Shown: positions 14,329 through 22,546 of the stretch, one piece after another
Numbering within the stretch: the first letter of the stretch is position 1
Layout of the letters: every line of letters starts with the position of its first letter
Origin: CAZMVU01 sp964569295
GTDB lineage: Bacteria > Hydrogenedentota > Hydrogenedentia > Hydrogenedentales > JAGMZX01
DNA: 33,196 bases
Direction: 5' to 3'
Assembly: GCA_964569295.1 (NCBI GenBank)
Contig: CAZMVU010000028.1
Span: 1-33,196 of the forward strand
The notes under the pieces: generated by a model
What the model was told of the DNA's origin: nothing
Databases searched by the model: none
The model's input: only the letters and a program-made list of their open reading frames with translations
Program-made: the position numbers and the translations under genes

Positions 14329-14611
14329 CTTTGCGGGCATGATAACGGCGCCGTTGTCCAAGGCAAAAAACGTCATGCATTCTTGTCCAAAACAAGGCGG
14401 CTTCTTTGCTGTGGCCGGTCCTGACCGCACCAGAGGACCCGAGGTCGTTTTGTCCAATTCGTGGAATTGGCGACTTCAGATCCGAAGTGAACTGATTGGC
14501 CCCGCAACAGGAAGGCATACGCCCTGAAAACCAGCAAGCCGGTTTGGCTTGTGCCTCTTCGAGCAGCCCGAACCGGCTTATCGGCAGCGAACGCAACCTA
14601 AGGAGGTTTTT

Positions 14612-15046
14612 ATGGTAAACCAGAGCATGCTGCCTTTTGAGAAGGCCGTAGATGAAGCGAACCGCTGGTTAAATGAGATTTGCGCGGAAACGGGCCGCGA
14701 CAACACGCAACTGGCGTATCACGCCTTGCGCGGCGCTTTGTTTGCGTTGCGCGACCGCCTGCCCACCCACGAGGCGCTTGCGCTATCCTCTCAATTGCCC
14801 CTGATCGTGCGCGGAATCTTCTTCGAGGGGTATTCCCCTAACAACAAACCGGAGAAGTACGGCCGCCAGGAATTCGTCAATCGGGTCAGCAAGGAGTTGA
14901 TAGCGGGCGGCGGTGACGACAATCCCGCCGGCACCTTGAATGCCACGTTGCGCGTGATCGGGCGCAATGTCAGTCCGGGCCTGACCAAACAGGTACGAAG
15001 CAACCTGCCCAAAGATATTCTGACGCTCTGGGAGGAAGCCGTGTGA
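14612..15046 (+). CDS. DUF2267 protein
   Basis: 144 aa. The sequence is all-helical with the DUF2267 signature: an early FEKAVDEANRWLNEI helix, TQLAYHALRGALFALRDRLPTHEALALSSQLPLIVRGIFFEGY, and a later EFVNRVSKEL and TLRVIGRNVSPGLTKQVRSNLPKDILTLWEE. The pattern -LPxxEA-x2-L-x2-QLP-x2-hRGhhFxGW/Y is typical. The function is not established; members are commonly found next to stress, PRC-barrel or HPF genes, as here. TAAGGAGG precedes the ATG with six-base spacing. It stands alone, divergent from HPF-CSD and convergent with the aldo/keto reductase. Confidence 0.9.
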   Translation: MVNQSMLPFEKAVDEANRWLNEICAETGRDNTQLAYHALRGALFALRDRLPTHEALALSSQLPLIVRGIFFEGYSPNNKPEKYGRQEFVNRVSKELIAGGGDDNPAGTLNATLRVIGRNVSPGLTKQVRSNLPKDILTLWEEAV

Positions 15047-15113
15047 TGCAGCGATTGCCGCGTTGACCGCTGGTCGGCATGGGCCGGTTTGCTGGCGGAT
15101 TGGGCCGCCGTGC

Positions 15114-16109
15114 TCAGCGAATGCGGCATTCGCCGGCGCCGAGCCACATATCCGGGTTTTCGCCCATGGCGTCACGCAGGGGGCGGGTGGCCTCGTCGAG
15201 CAGTTGGAGGATTTGCTTTTCGAGCGGGTGGTGCGCGGCATCGAGGTTGCGGGCCAGTTGCGCCGGTTTACGCGCGCCCACAATAACGCTGGTTACCCCC
15301 GGCCGCGCCATACACCAGGCGAGCGCGAGTTCCGCCATGCTGCGGCCTGCATCCTCGGCAATGGCGCGGATGCGCCCGAGTGTCTTGATGAGCAGCGCTT
15401 CGTGGCCCGGCTCGCCGTGGCGCGCGCCTTCCCGTTCGCCGCTGAAGTGCCGTGTACGCCGGCGTTTCACGGGGATATCGCCGACATTCTCCCACTTACC
15501 GGCGAGGATCCCCTGCAAGATCGGCATGTAGACAAGCACGCCCACACCGAACTCGCGGCAGGCGGGCAGAATTTCGTATTCAATGGCGCGAAACAGCAGA
15601 TTATAACCCAACTGGTTGCTCTCGGCCGTGCCGACACGCATCCACTCGGTGAGGTCGTGCGCGCCGTAATTGGACACGCCAATGGCGCGGATTTTCCCCT
15701 CGGCGCGCAGGCGGGCGAGTTCGGCATAGGTTGCCTCGAAGGGCACCTCGCGGTTGGGCCAGTGTACCTGATAGAGGTCGATGCAGTCCGTGCTGAGGCG
15801 TTTGAGGCTGGCCTCGCAAGCCGTGCGCAGTTTGTCCGGCGCGCAGTGCCCGGGCAGGACTTTACTGGCTATGAGCACTTGGCCGCGTTTGTTGCCAAGC
15901 ACTTTTCCGAGCACCTCTTCCGAGCGCCCCTCGCCATACATCTCCGCGGTATCGAAGAGGGTGATGCCACCGTCGATGGCCGCCCCGACAGCCAGATCGG
16001 CATCGGCCTGGTCGTCCTCGCCCCAATACGCCGTATCCCCCAGTTGCCACGCGCCGAAAGCCAGCGCCGACACCTCGATGCCGCTCTTGCCGAGTTTGCG
16101 GTACTCCAT
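15114..16109 (-). CDS. Aldo/keto reductase
   Basis: 331 aa, (beta/alpha)8 NADPH-dependent oxidoreductase. The catalytic tetrad is complete: Asp53 and Tyr58 (LFDTAEMYGEGRSE), Lys83 (ASKV) and His116 (YQVHWP). The cofactor-binding C-terminal part GVTSVIVGARKPAQLARNLDA is present. The pattern is nearest to the aldo/keto reductases that work on small aldehydes, ketones or sugars; the substrate cannot be fixed. The ATG at 16109 is preferred to the one 18 bases upstream because GGAGGAGGG lies between the two. A promoter with TTGCAT/TATCAT lies upstream. It is transcribed away from the glycosidase-like gene; a role linked to sugar or to detoxification is possible. Confidence 0.92.
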   Translation of the reverse strand: MEYRKLGKSGIEVSALAFGAWQLGDTAYWGEDDQADADLAVGAAIDGGITLFDTAEMYGEGRSEEVLGKVLGNKRGQVLIASKVLPGHCAPDKLRTACEASLKRLSTDCIDLYQVHWPNREVPFEATYAELARLRAEGKIRAIGVSNYGAHDLTEWMRVGTAESNQLGYNLLFRAIEYEILPACREFGVGVLVYMPILQGILAGKWENVGDIPVKRRRTRHFSGEREGARHGEPGHEALLIKTLGRIRAIAEDAGRSMAELALAWCMARPGVTSVIVGARKPAQLARNLDAAHHPLEKQILQLLDEATRPLRDAMGENPDMWLGAGECRIR

Positions 16110-16131
16110 GGGCACACCCTCCTCCATTGTT

Positions 16132-16179
16132 GCTTATCGGTGCAGCCGCGATGATAAGCGTTCTTCTACTGTCATGCAA
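16132..16179 (-). promoter_or_regulatory. Promoter and overlapping dyad upstream of the aldo/keto reductase
   Basis: On the minus strand TTGCAT (16174-16179), a 17-base spacer and TATCAT (16151-16156) make a good sigma-70 promoter. Perfect seven-base inverted repeats GCTTATC (16132-16138) and GATAAGC (16153-16159), 14 bases apart, overlap the -10 box and the start, as a repressor site would. Confidence 0.5.
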
Positions 16180-16256
16180 TGAGTGGGGGGTCCGTTGGAA
16201 TTATTGCCTTGCGCGCGCTACCCTGTGGTTTCACCAAGAAGAGGAGAGGAATTGTG

Positions 16257-19200
16257 ATGCGTATACGACGGCATTGTGCGCTTGCTTTTGTGCTCGGGGG
16301 TCTGTTTTTCTCGGTCGTTGCGGGCGCGGATAATGCCCTGTTGCTCACGCCGCCTGAAGAGGGGGGCTGGCAGGAGGCCGCCAACACGCTTGCTGAGGCG
16401 GCCCAAAGGGCGGGCTACAACGTGGCACGGCTTGGTTTTGACGGTATCCTGGATCACACCCGTCTCGATACCGCCCGGGCGCCGCTGTTGCTGTTGCCGG
16501 ACGCGTCGGCGTTGCCGGCGGACGCCCTGGAACCATTGGCCGCGTACATCGAGGCCGGGGGCGATCTGGTGGCATTGAACACGCCGCTGGCACGCACGTT
16601 GCTCCTGCGCGACGGCGAAGCATGGGTCACGCGGGAAGACTATGCGCTGCGGCATGCGGACGACTTGCTCGCGAATGTGCTGCTCGATTTCCCGGGCGAG
16701 AATCCGCTACAAGGCTGGAGCCGTTCATCAAACGACATGACCACGCCCACCGTGCACCAAGTGGTCTCGACGCCGGACCAGCCGGTGCAAAAAGCGCTGC
16801 ACGTGACCATTCCCAAGCTGAACAATTGGGACACGTTCCGTTCACCGGCGTTCGATAGGCCGTTTCCTGAGGACCACACCCTCACGGTTTTCCAGGCAAA
16901 GGGCGGACCGGACACCTCGGAGTTGCTCATCGAGTGGGGTGAACGCGACGGCTCGCGCTGGCTGGCCACGGTCCCGCTGTCCACTGCATGGCGGCAATAC
17001 GTGTTGCAGCCAGCGGACTTCAAGTTCTGGGAAAGCGTGCCCGCGCGCAAGGGCACGCAGTTCAACCCGCAAAACGCCCACTACTTCACCGTGGGGCTGG
17101 CGCTCAGCCACACGGCCACGCGCGGCGAACGGCAGGAATACTGGATTGGCAACATCGGCACGGCGCCGCGCACCCCGGAGCACGAGAAACTGCTGACCAG
17201 CTACCAGGTGCCGGCGCTGGATACGCTGTGTCCGGCGTATAAGTTCTATCCCGTGCGCGATGTGGCAACCGCCTTCGTCCGCGGCGGCCACGCCTTTCTC
17301 GACGCCGGAAGAGGCCCACTGCCCGGGTCGTTCCAGTGCATACACCCGCGGCCGCAGGCGGGCGGGTTCGACAAGGGCCGCGACTGGCGCTGGCAACCGT
17401 TGCTCGAAGCGGAAAGCGACGGCGGCGACTGGCGCGGCGCCTTCGCCACGCTGTTCGTGAATGCCGGCGGAGAATACGCCGGGAGTGTGTGGGCGTCGTT
17501 TGCGGTGGATGACCCGGCCTGGTACTGCCAGGAGGCGGTCCGCGATGTGCTGGAAAACGTGTGCGCAAAAATGCGCGATGGCCTCTACCTGGTCGATGGC
17601 GGCACGGACCACTATACCTACTTCGACGCTCAACCCATAGAAGCGGGCGCGACGCTCGTCAATTGCGCCAGTGAGAGCCGCACGGTCGATGTAGCCATGC
17701 GTCTCGAAGAGCGCAATGACGTTCTGGAAACCGTGATCGGCTGCACCATTGATCCCGGCGCGGTAAAGCGGGTCGCCGAGCCGCTCGCCAGCGAACGCAA
17801 AAGCGGCGCCATGACTGTGGAATTGCGCGATGGCGATACGGTGATCGACCGCGCGGTGCATGAGATCCACCCATGGCGCCCGGATGCTGAAACGCCGCGC
17901 ATCACCGTCGAGAACGGGGACTTCATGCTCGCCGGCGAACGCTGGCGGCCACATGGGGTGAACTACATGCCCTCCAGCGGTATCGCCGTCGAGGACCAGA
18001 GCTACTTCGAGTATTGGATTGGCGCGCGGTCCTATGACCCCGAGATTATCGCGCGCGACCTGCGGCGCGTGAAAGCCATGGACATGAACGCCATCAGCGT
18101 GTTCATCTACCACCGGTCTATGGAAGCCCAGAACCTGCTCGACCTGCTGCGTCTGTGCGACGAACTCGGCCTGTATGTCAACCTGTCGCTGCGGCCGGGC
18201 ACGCCGTTGGACTTCGAGTGGGAAAAAATCAGGGAACTCATCACGTACTACCGGCTCGCCGAGCAGCACCGGGTGTTCGCATTGGACTTGGCGTGGGAGC
18301 CTATGTTCGGTAACCACGAAGACCGCAAGCAGTGGGACCCCCATTGGCGCGACTGGGTCACCGCGCGCTACGGCAGTTTCGAGAACGCCCTGGAAGACTG
18401 GGCCTTCGAGCCGCCCCGGGACGCCCAAGACCGGCTCACGAACCCACTCGGCAAAATGACCACCACGGACGGCCCGTGGCGTGTCTACGTGGCGGCGTAT
18501 CGCCGGTTCCTCGACACCCTGCTCTATCAATACTACCGCGCCGCCTACGACAAAGTGCGCGCCCTCGATCCGCACCACCTGATCAGCTTCCGTATGACCG
18601 AGGCGGGCAACCCGACCTTCAACTGGGCGGAGCGCATTCCCTATGATTACCCGTATCTGGCGGCGGCGGTGGACCTCCTCGAGCCGGAGGCCTATGGCCG
18701 CATCGGCGATTGGGAGAAGGTGAAGCCGGGCTGGTTCCAGTTCGAATATGGCCGGTGGGCCGCACCGGCGTTGCCGTTCATGTGGGCGGAGGCGGGAGTG
18801 CATGTGTGGTCGAAGGGCGCCGGAGGCCCCACGCGGGATCTGCTGGATTTCCAGGCGGCGTACTATGAACACCTTTACCGCATGTTCATATCAAGCGGGG
18901 CGGATGGCATTTTCTTCTGGTGGTATCCGGGCGGTTACCGGGTCAATGAGCGCAGCGACTACGGCATCATCAACCCCGACGGCACGGATCGCCCGGTGAC
19001 CAACGTTATTCGCGCGCAGGCGGAGAAGTTGATCAACGGTCCCGACGCACGCGACATCACCACGTGGTTCACCATCGACCGCGACAAGCACCCTGCGGGC
19101 GTGAACGGCATCTATACCACCCACGAGGCCGACTTCTGGGCGGCGATCGCGCAGGACGAAGCGCCCGGCCTGCGTACCGAAGCTACCGGCACGGACTCGG

Positions 19201-19631
19201 CCAACTGCCCGCTCACCGCGGTAGGTAACGTGCCCGGCGATGGCGACAACCCGCCCAAGTACCTGGATGGCTTCTTCGACAAGGTCGAGGTGAAAAACGC
19301 CAAGGGCGAATGGGTGGCGGTGGAATCCGGCGGCGAAGTTGCCGTGGCGGCAGGCACCGAGGTGCAGGCGCGTGTGACCATCGTGAACCTTGCCGAGGCG
19401 GCCTGGTCCGTGGCGGATGGCCCCGGGCAGGTTGCTGTCGTGGCGGCCTCGGAGGCAGGCGATGTGAAAACGCCCCTCCCGCACGGTCTCGCGCGTCATG
19501 AACGCCTCCGGGACATGACGATTGCGATGCCGCCCATGAATAACGATGCGTTCGATGTGGTACTCCGCTTCAATGCGGACATGCGCACCATGTTCGGCCC
19601 GCTGTTTACGTTGCGCATACTGCCCGCATAG
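16257..19631 (+). CDS. Large secreted glycoside-hydrolase-like protein with a clan GH-A type barrel
   Basis: 1124 aa. The signal peptide is MRIRRHCALAFVLGG... with likely cleavage after AGA (24). Residues about 27-115 resemble a glutamine-amidotransferase/ThuA-like Rossmann fold (LLLTPPEEGGW... IEAGGDLVALNTP). Residues about 150-275 look like a beta-sandwich carbohydrate-binding module. A (beta/alpha)8 region spans about 565-950, from FMLAGERWRPHGVNYMPSS to FFWWYPGGYRVNERSDYG. Likely acid/base is Glu681 (LDLAWEP) and nucleophile Glu845 (FMWAEAGVHVW), the positions expected in clan GH-A. The C-terminal ~115 residues look like a beta domain (VTIVNLAEAAWSVADG). The family is not assignable by eye (GH2/GH5/GH42 relatives). 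ATG 16257 follows GAGGAGAGGA. Likely acts on polysaccharide outside the cytoplasm; the substrate is unknown. Confidence 0.75.
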   Translation: MRIRRHCALAFVLGGLFFSVVAGADNALLLTPPEEGGWQEAANTLAEAAQRAGYNVARLGFDGILDHTRLDTARAPLLLLPDASALPADALEPLAAYIEAGGDLVALNTPLARTLLLRDGEAWVTREDYALRHADDLLANVLLDFPGENPLQGWSRSSNDMTTPTVHQVVSTPDQPVQKALHVTIPKLNNWDTFRSPAFDRPFPEDHTLTVFQAKGGPDTSELLIEWGERDGSRWLATVPLSTAWRQYVLQPADFKFWESVPARKGTQFNPQNAHYFTVGLALSHTATRGERQEYWIGNIGTAPRTPEHEKLLTSYQVPALDTLCPAYKFYPVRDVATAFVRGGHAFLDAGRGPLPGSFQCIHPRPQAGGFDKGRDWRWQPLLEAESDGGDWRGAFATLFVNAGGEYAGSVWASFAVDDPAWYCQEAVRDVLENVCAKMRDGLYLVDGGTDHYTYFDAQPIEAGATLVNCASESRTVDVAMRLEERNDVLETVIGCTIDPGAVKRVAEPLASERKSGAMTVELRDGDTVIDRAVHEIHPWRPDAETPRITVENGDFMLAGERWRPHGVNYMPSSGIAVEDQSYFEYWIGARSYDPEIIARDLRRVKAMDMNAISVFIYHRSMEAQNLLDLLRLCDELGLYVNLSLRPGTPLDFEWEKIRELITYYRLAEQHRVFALDLAWEPMFGNHEDRKQWDPHWRDWVTARYGSFENALEDWAFEPPRDAQDRLTNPLGKMTTTDGPWRVYVAAYRRFLDTLLYQYYRAAYDKVRALDPHHLISFRMTEAGNPTFNWAERIPYDYPYLAAAVDLLEPEAYGRIGDWEKVKPGWFQFEYGRWAAPALPFMWAEAGVHVWSKGAGGPTRDLLDFQAAYYEHLYRMFISSGADGIFFWWYPGGYRVNERSDYGIINPDGTDRPVTNVIRAQAEKLINGPDARDITTWFTIDRDKHPAGVNGIYTTHEADFWAAIAQDEAPGLRTEATGTDSANCPLTAVGNVPGDGDNPPKYLDGFFDKVEVKNAKGEWVAVESGGEVAVAAGTEVQARVTIVNLAEAAWSVADGPGQVAVVAASEAGDVKTPLPHGLARHERLRDMTIAMPPMNNDAFDVVLRFNADMRTMFGPLFTLRILPA

Positions 19632-20047
19632 CCGTCCGGCATCCAGACAGTGGGTTACGCTGGCGGGCTGGCGCGCGGGTAGGGCGTGGTGGCAAGCCAC
19701 CGCAGTCCCAAGGGCACATACCTCGTGACTCATAGCGTTAGGGGGTGGGCTCTTTTACCGGAGCGCCGAAGGCGCGGTTCCATACCAGCCTGCGCCAACG
19801 GCCCAGGCTGGTATAGTACGGGCCGTTGACCCTAAAGAAAGGGCGGATTCTCGTCTACAGGGAGGGCGAGCATACCCGCGAGACGAAACGCGGCAGAACC
19901 CCCAAAGACAGCGGTCGGGGGCAACCGCCTTCCCACTTCTTGTGTAATGCACAAACTAGCGTGTAAGGCACTACGTGGTCCGCGTCTTGAAACTGCCTGT
20001 GGCGCGTTGCACGCGTGGCCTCGCTTGATGCACCCTTGTTTACTGGC
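19632..20047. repeat. Spacer with a strong long hairpin, between convergent genes
   Basis: No gene I can support in this 416-base gap. The main feature is a near-perfect hairpin at 19782-19814: eleven-base arms ATACCAGCCTG and CAGGCTGGTAT, with an inner GCC-AAC-GGC stem and only a C-C mismatch between them. Just before it lies GCGCC-GAA-GGCGC (19763-19775), and earlier GGTGGC-AA-GCCACC (19688-19701). The first two may be one structured element, such as a dispersed palindromic repeat or an RNA; without a T-run it is a poor intrinsic terminator. A 65-residue minus-strand frame covers it but lacks any family signal. Confidence 0.5.
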
Positions 20048-21058
20048 TTATACCTGCACGCGGATAGCGTTCAGGATGGCGGAGGGGCGCAGGCTGAAGA
20101 GGAGATCAAGTTCGAGGATAGGTCCGCACCACGGCTGGTCCGTGCGGTCGGGCATGGGCATGTTGCGATAGTTTTCTGCGGGGGAGGCGCCGTTCACGGG
20201 CTGCTCGAGCAGCGCGGTCTGGGTGAGGTGCGAGGCGAGAATCTTTCCATCCGACTCGAGGGAGCAGGTCACCTTGCCGGCGGTGCTGTAGACGGGCGTC
20301 GGGTCAGGCCAGTGGCGCAACACGCGCAGGCCCGCTACGGAGTTCGTGATCGGGGCGCCGGCTTTCTTGCGCTGGATCAGGTAGTCGATGGCCTGGTGGT
20401 AGGCATGGGTATCCGGCGCAACAGGGTTTGGGCGGGTGGACGAGTCAAGCCATTTCGTGGCCGGCTGAAACATGACGTGGGCACCGTAGGTCTTCGCGAG
20501 CTCGAGTAGCTCGTCGATGTTGGCCAGGTCGCCCGTGTTGTGCGTGGCGAGCACACAGGTCAGTGCGACAGGGATACCCTCGGCCTGCGCCGCTTCGATG
20601 CCGGCCACCGCTTTGTCGAACGCGCGGCTTCCCCGGATTGTGTCGTGCACGTCCTTGCCGCCGTCCAGGCTGATGGTGAATCGATCGACCCGTCTCAGGT
20701 CGGGCAGGCGCTTGGGGAGCAGCCAGCCGTTGGTGCTGATAAACACGACGATGCCCTTGTCCTTCGCGTAGTTCACGATCTGCGCGAGGTCTTTGCGCAG
20801 AAGCGGCTCACCGCCGGAAAACGTGATGTAGCGCGTGCCGAGATTGTAGAAATCATCGATGGCCGCGAGCACCTGGCCGGTATCGAGCTCGGGCACCTCG
20901 AGGTTTGGCGAGTCGCAATAGTGGCAGCGCAGGTTACAGCGGAAGGTCAGGTTCCAACTCATCAAGAGCGGCACCTGCCTGCCCAAGAGCCGCACCTTGG
21001 CCCAGGCTATACCCAGGCGCCAGGCGGTGGTGAGGGCGCTCGCACCATTGGCACTCAT
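20048..21058 (-). CDS. Radical SAM enzyme, second gene of a pair
   Basis: 336 aa. The [4Fe-4S]/SAM motif C-x3-C-x2-C is Cys41, Cys45 and Cys48 (CNLRCHYC) and is followed by TFSGGEPLLR (79-88). The barrel continues with ISTNGWLL and ISLDGGKDVHDTIRG. The C-terminal part has only scattered cysteines (KVTCSLESDG and PWCGP), so a full SPASM domain is not obvious. The substrate is unknown. The start is ATG 21058, one base after the stop of the upstream radical SAM gene, which holds its AAAAGGGG ribosome site. A longer start at 21079 would overlap by 20 bases. The two proteins have related N-terminal layouts but are clearly not duplicates. Confidence 0.88.
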   Translation of the reverse strand: MSANGASALTTAWRLGIAWAKVRLLGRQVPLLMSWNLTFRCNLRCHYCDSPNLEVPELDTGQVLAAIDDFYNLGTRYITFSGGEPLLRKDLAQIVNYAKDKGIVVFISTNGWLLPKRLPDLRRVDRFTISLDGGKDVHDTIRGSRAFDKAVAGIEAAQAEGIPVALTCVLATHNTGDLANIDELLELAKTYGAHVMFQPATKWLDSSTRPNPVAPDTHAYHQAIDYLIQRKKAGAPITNSVAGLRVLRHWPDPTPVYSTAGKVTCSLESDGKILASHLTQTALLEQPVNGASPAENYRNMPMPDRTDQPWCGPILELDLLFSLRPSAILNAIRVQV

Positions 21059-21059
21059 G

Positions 21060-22247
21060 TCACCCCTTTTCCCCGCCAACCCGGTGCGGCGCCGCCGGTT
21101 TCACGGCTTTCCCCGGGCCGGCATGTTTACGCGTGACGTAGTAGCGAATCGCATTCACGAGCGACGTGGGATTGCGCGCAAGGTGGGTCATACTCAGGCG
21201 CAGGCTGAGCTCGGCGTTCGTCGTGTCCCAGCAGGCGCGGTCGCAGTGGCGCACCAGTTGCCGGTGCACCTGGAACTCGGGGGAAAACCAGATAGCGTCG
21301 AGCGGCCGGTTTCGCACATTGAGCGCGCCGTCTTTATCGAAGCACGCAGCCACATTGCCCTGCGCATCGATCACGGTAATGGCATAGCCGGCATAGCAGT
21401 AGAAGTTCGAAGCTGGCGGCTTGTACAGGTTCGTGATGCCGTCGAAGAATTCCTTCGACGTACTCTGCAAGCCCGTCTGCTTGACCTCGTCCTGAATGCG
21501 CTGGAGTTCGGCGTCGAGCGCATCGAGATCCGCCTCCTGGAAGATCATGTCTTCGTATTCGGAGACGTCCTTGTCCTTATGCTGAAGATTCGTGTGGATG
21601 GGCGCGAATTTCACCTGGTCGAGCTTCTCCGATGCCGCGAAGGGCACCAGCCCGTGCAGGCCATCGAGGTTGTGCTTGTTGATGACGCAGTTCAGCCCGA
21701 TGCGCACCTCGGGCGCAGCCTCGCGCAGACGCCGCATACCCTCGAGCGCAAGCTGGTACATGCCCTTGCCGCGGATAAGGTCGTGGGTGGCCGCCTCGTG
21801 GCTCTCGATGGAAATACTGACGGTTTCGATGCCGGTGGCTTTGATGCGCTCGATGTTCTTCCGGTTCAGAAGCAGGGCGTTGGTGTTGAGGTGTACCTTG
21901 ATCCCGTACTGCCGCGCACGCTCGACGATGGGGAACAGGTCGTTGTGGCGCAGGAGCACCTCCCCCCCCGTGATCGAGAGTATCTGCGTTTTCAGGCGGC
22001 CGGCCGCGTCGATCACCTCCAGCCATTCCTCGAGGCGCAGCATGTTGTGATCACCGGGTGAGTAGTCACAGGCGCCGCACATCTTACAGTGCAAGTTGCA
22101 CTTGTCGGTGAGCATGATCACGAGGATCGGCAGGGTGCGCGGTTCCCGGTCGCGGTGCCGTGCGATCCAAACATCGCCGAACGACAACACGTTACGCACC
22201 GGCCGCCAAATGCGTGACCAGAAGCTCTGTGTCGGGGTCGCTGTCAC
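21060..22247 (-). CDS. Radical SAM enzyme with SPASM-like C-terminus, first gene of the pair
   Basis: 395 aa. Cluster motif Cys50, Cys54 and Cys57 (CNLHCKMC), then ITGGEVLLR (92-100; Val replaces the usual Pro after GGE). The C-terminal region carries Cys284, Cys302, Cys335 and Cys339 (FYCYAGYAITVIDAQGNVAAC; HCDRACW), a pattern like SPASM auxiliary cluster sites. SPASM enzymes usually modify peptides or sugars; no precursor peptide is evident nearby. I chose the GTG at 22247, six bases after AAGGCGG, because the sequence upstream (Cys/Arg-rich) is non-family and an ATG farther up has no ribosome site. It is coupled to the second radical SAM gene and diverges from a secreted protein gene. Confidence 0.85.
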   Translation of the reverse strand: MTATPTQSFWSRIWRPVRNVLSFGDVWIARHRDREPRTLPILVIMLTDKCNLHCKMCGACDYSPGDHNMLRLEEWLEVIDAAGRLKTQILSITGGEVLLRHNDLFPIVERARQYGIKVHLNTNALLLNRKNIERIKATGIETVSISIESHEAATHDLIRGKGMYQLALEGMRRLREAAPEVRIGLNCVINKHNLDGLHGLVPFAASEKLDQVKFAPIHTNLQHKDKDVSEYEDMIFQEADLDALDAELQRIQDEVKQTGLQSTSKEFFDGITNLYKPPASNFYCYAGYAITVIDAQGNVAACFDKDGALNVRNRPLDAIWFSPEFQVHRQLVRHCDRACWDTTNAELSLRLSMTHLARNPTSLVNAIRYYVTRKHAGPGKAVKPAAPHRVGGEKG

Positions 22248-22546
22248 AAAACCGCCTTGAGGTGGTTGTATCGAACCTGCGCGCTGCCCGCTAGGGTCTA
22301 CACCCCGTGCCGCACCATTTATTCCCCGTTTATGCCCGGCATCGGCAGCGCGCATACTGTCTCTTACCAGCATAGCACGAAGGCACCCTGGCCGTCGCTT
22401 GCGGTACCCCGGCGATTTCTTGGCTTGTGAGCAACGCACGGCATCGCTTGCTTGCCGGCGCCCACATGCACAGGCCGGGGGGAGGCACGTTATAATGGGC
22501 GCCGAGACCACAATAGATCCAAAGCCCATCGCGAAGGAAGTGTCCT
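22248..22546 (+). promoter_or_regulatory. Divergent region with a candidate promoter for the secreted protein gene
   Basis: The plus strand has a perfect -10 TATAAT (22491-22496) with TGCACA at 22467-22472 as -35 (18-base spacer; four of six matches), giving a start near 22503 and a leader of about 45 bases. On the minus strand TATGCT (22371-22376) is a weak -10 for the radical SAM operon. No gene is evident in these 299 bases. Confidence 0.5.

Larger units (their letters stand above)
14211..14611. promoter_or_regulatory. Divergent control region between HPF and DUF2267 genes
   Basis: No gene in these 401 bases. The octamer TTGTCCAA occurs three times in the same orientation (14354-14361, 14383-14390, 14450-14457). 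A perfect hairpin CCAATTC-GTG-GAATTGG (14454-14470) overlaps the third copy. With two sigma-54-like sites just to the left, the repeats lie where enhancer-type activator sites for the HPF promoter would be expected, about 70-180 bases upstream. Confidence 0.4.

Noticed and set aside
16842..18872. A 676-residue open frame on the minus strand opposite the glycosidase-like gene
   Set aside because: It is the antisense shadow of a well-supported gene in GC-rich DNA. Its product is Arg/His/Val-rich without domains, signal peptide or ribosome site.
19755..19952. A 65-residue Cys-containing frame downstream of the radical SAM pair, considered as a RiPP precursor
   Set aside because: It starts with GTG and no ribosome site, the strong hairpin runs through it, and it has no leader/core pattern. 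The hairpin explains the sequence better.
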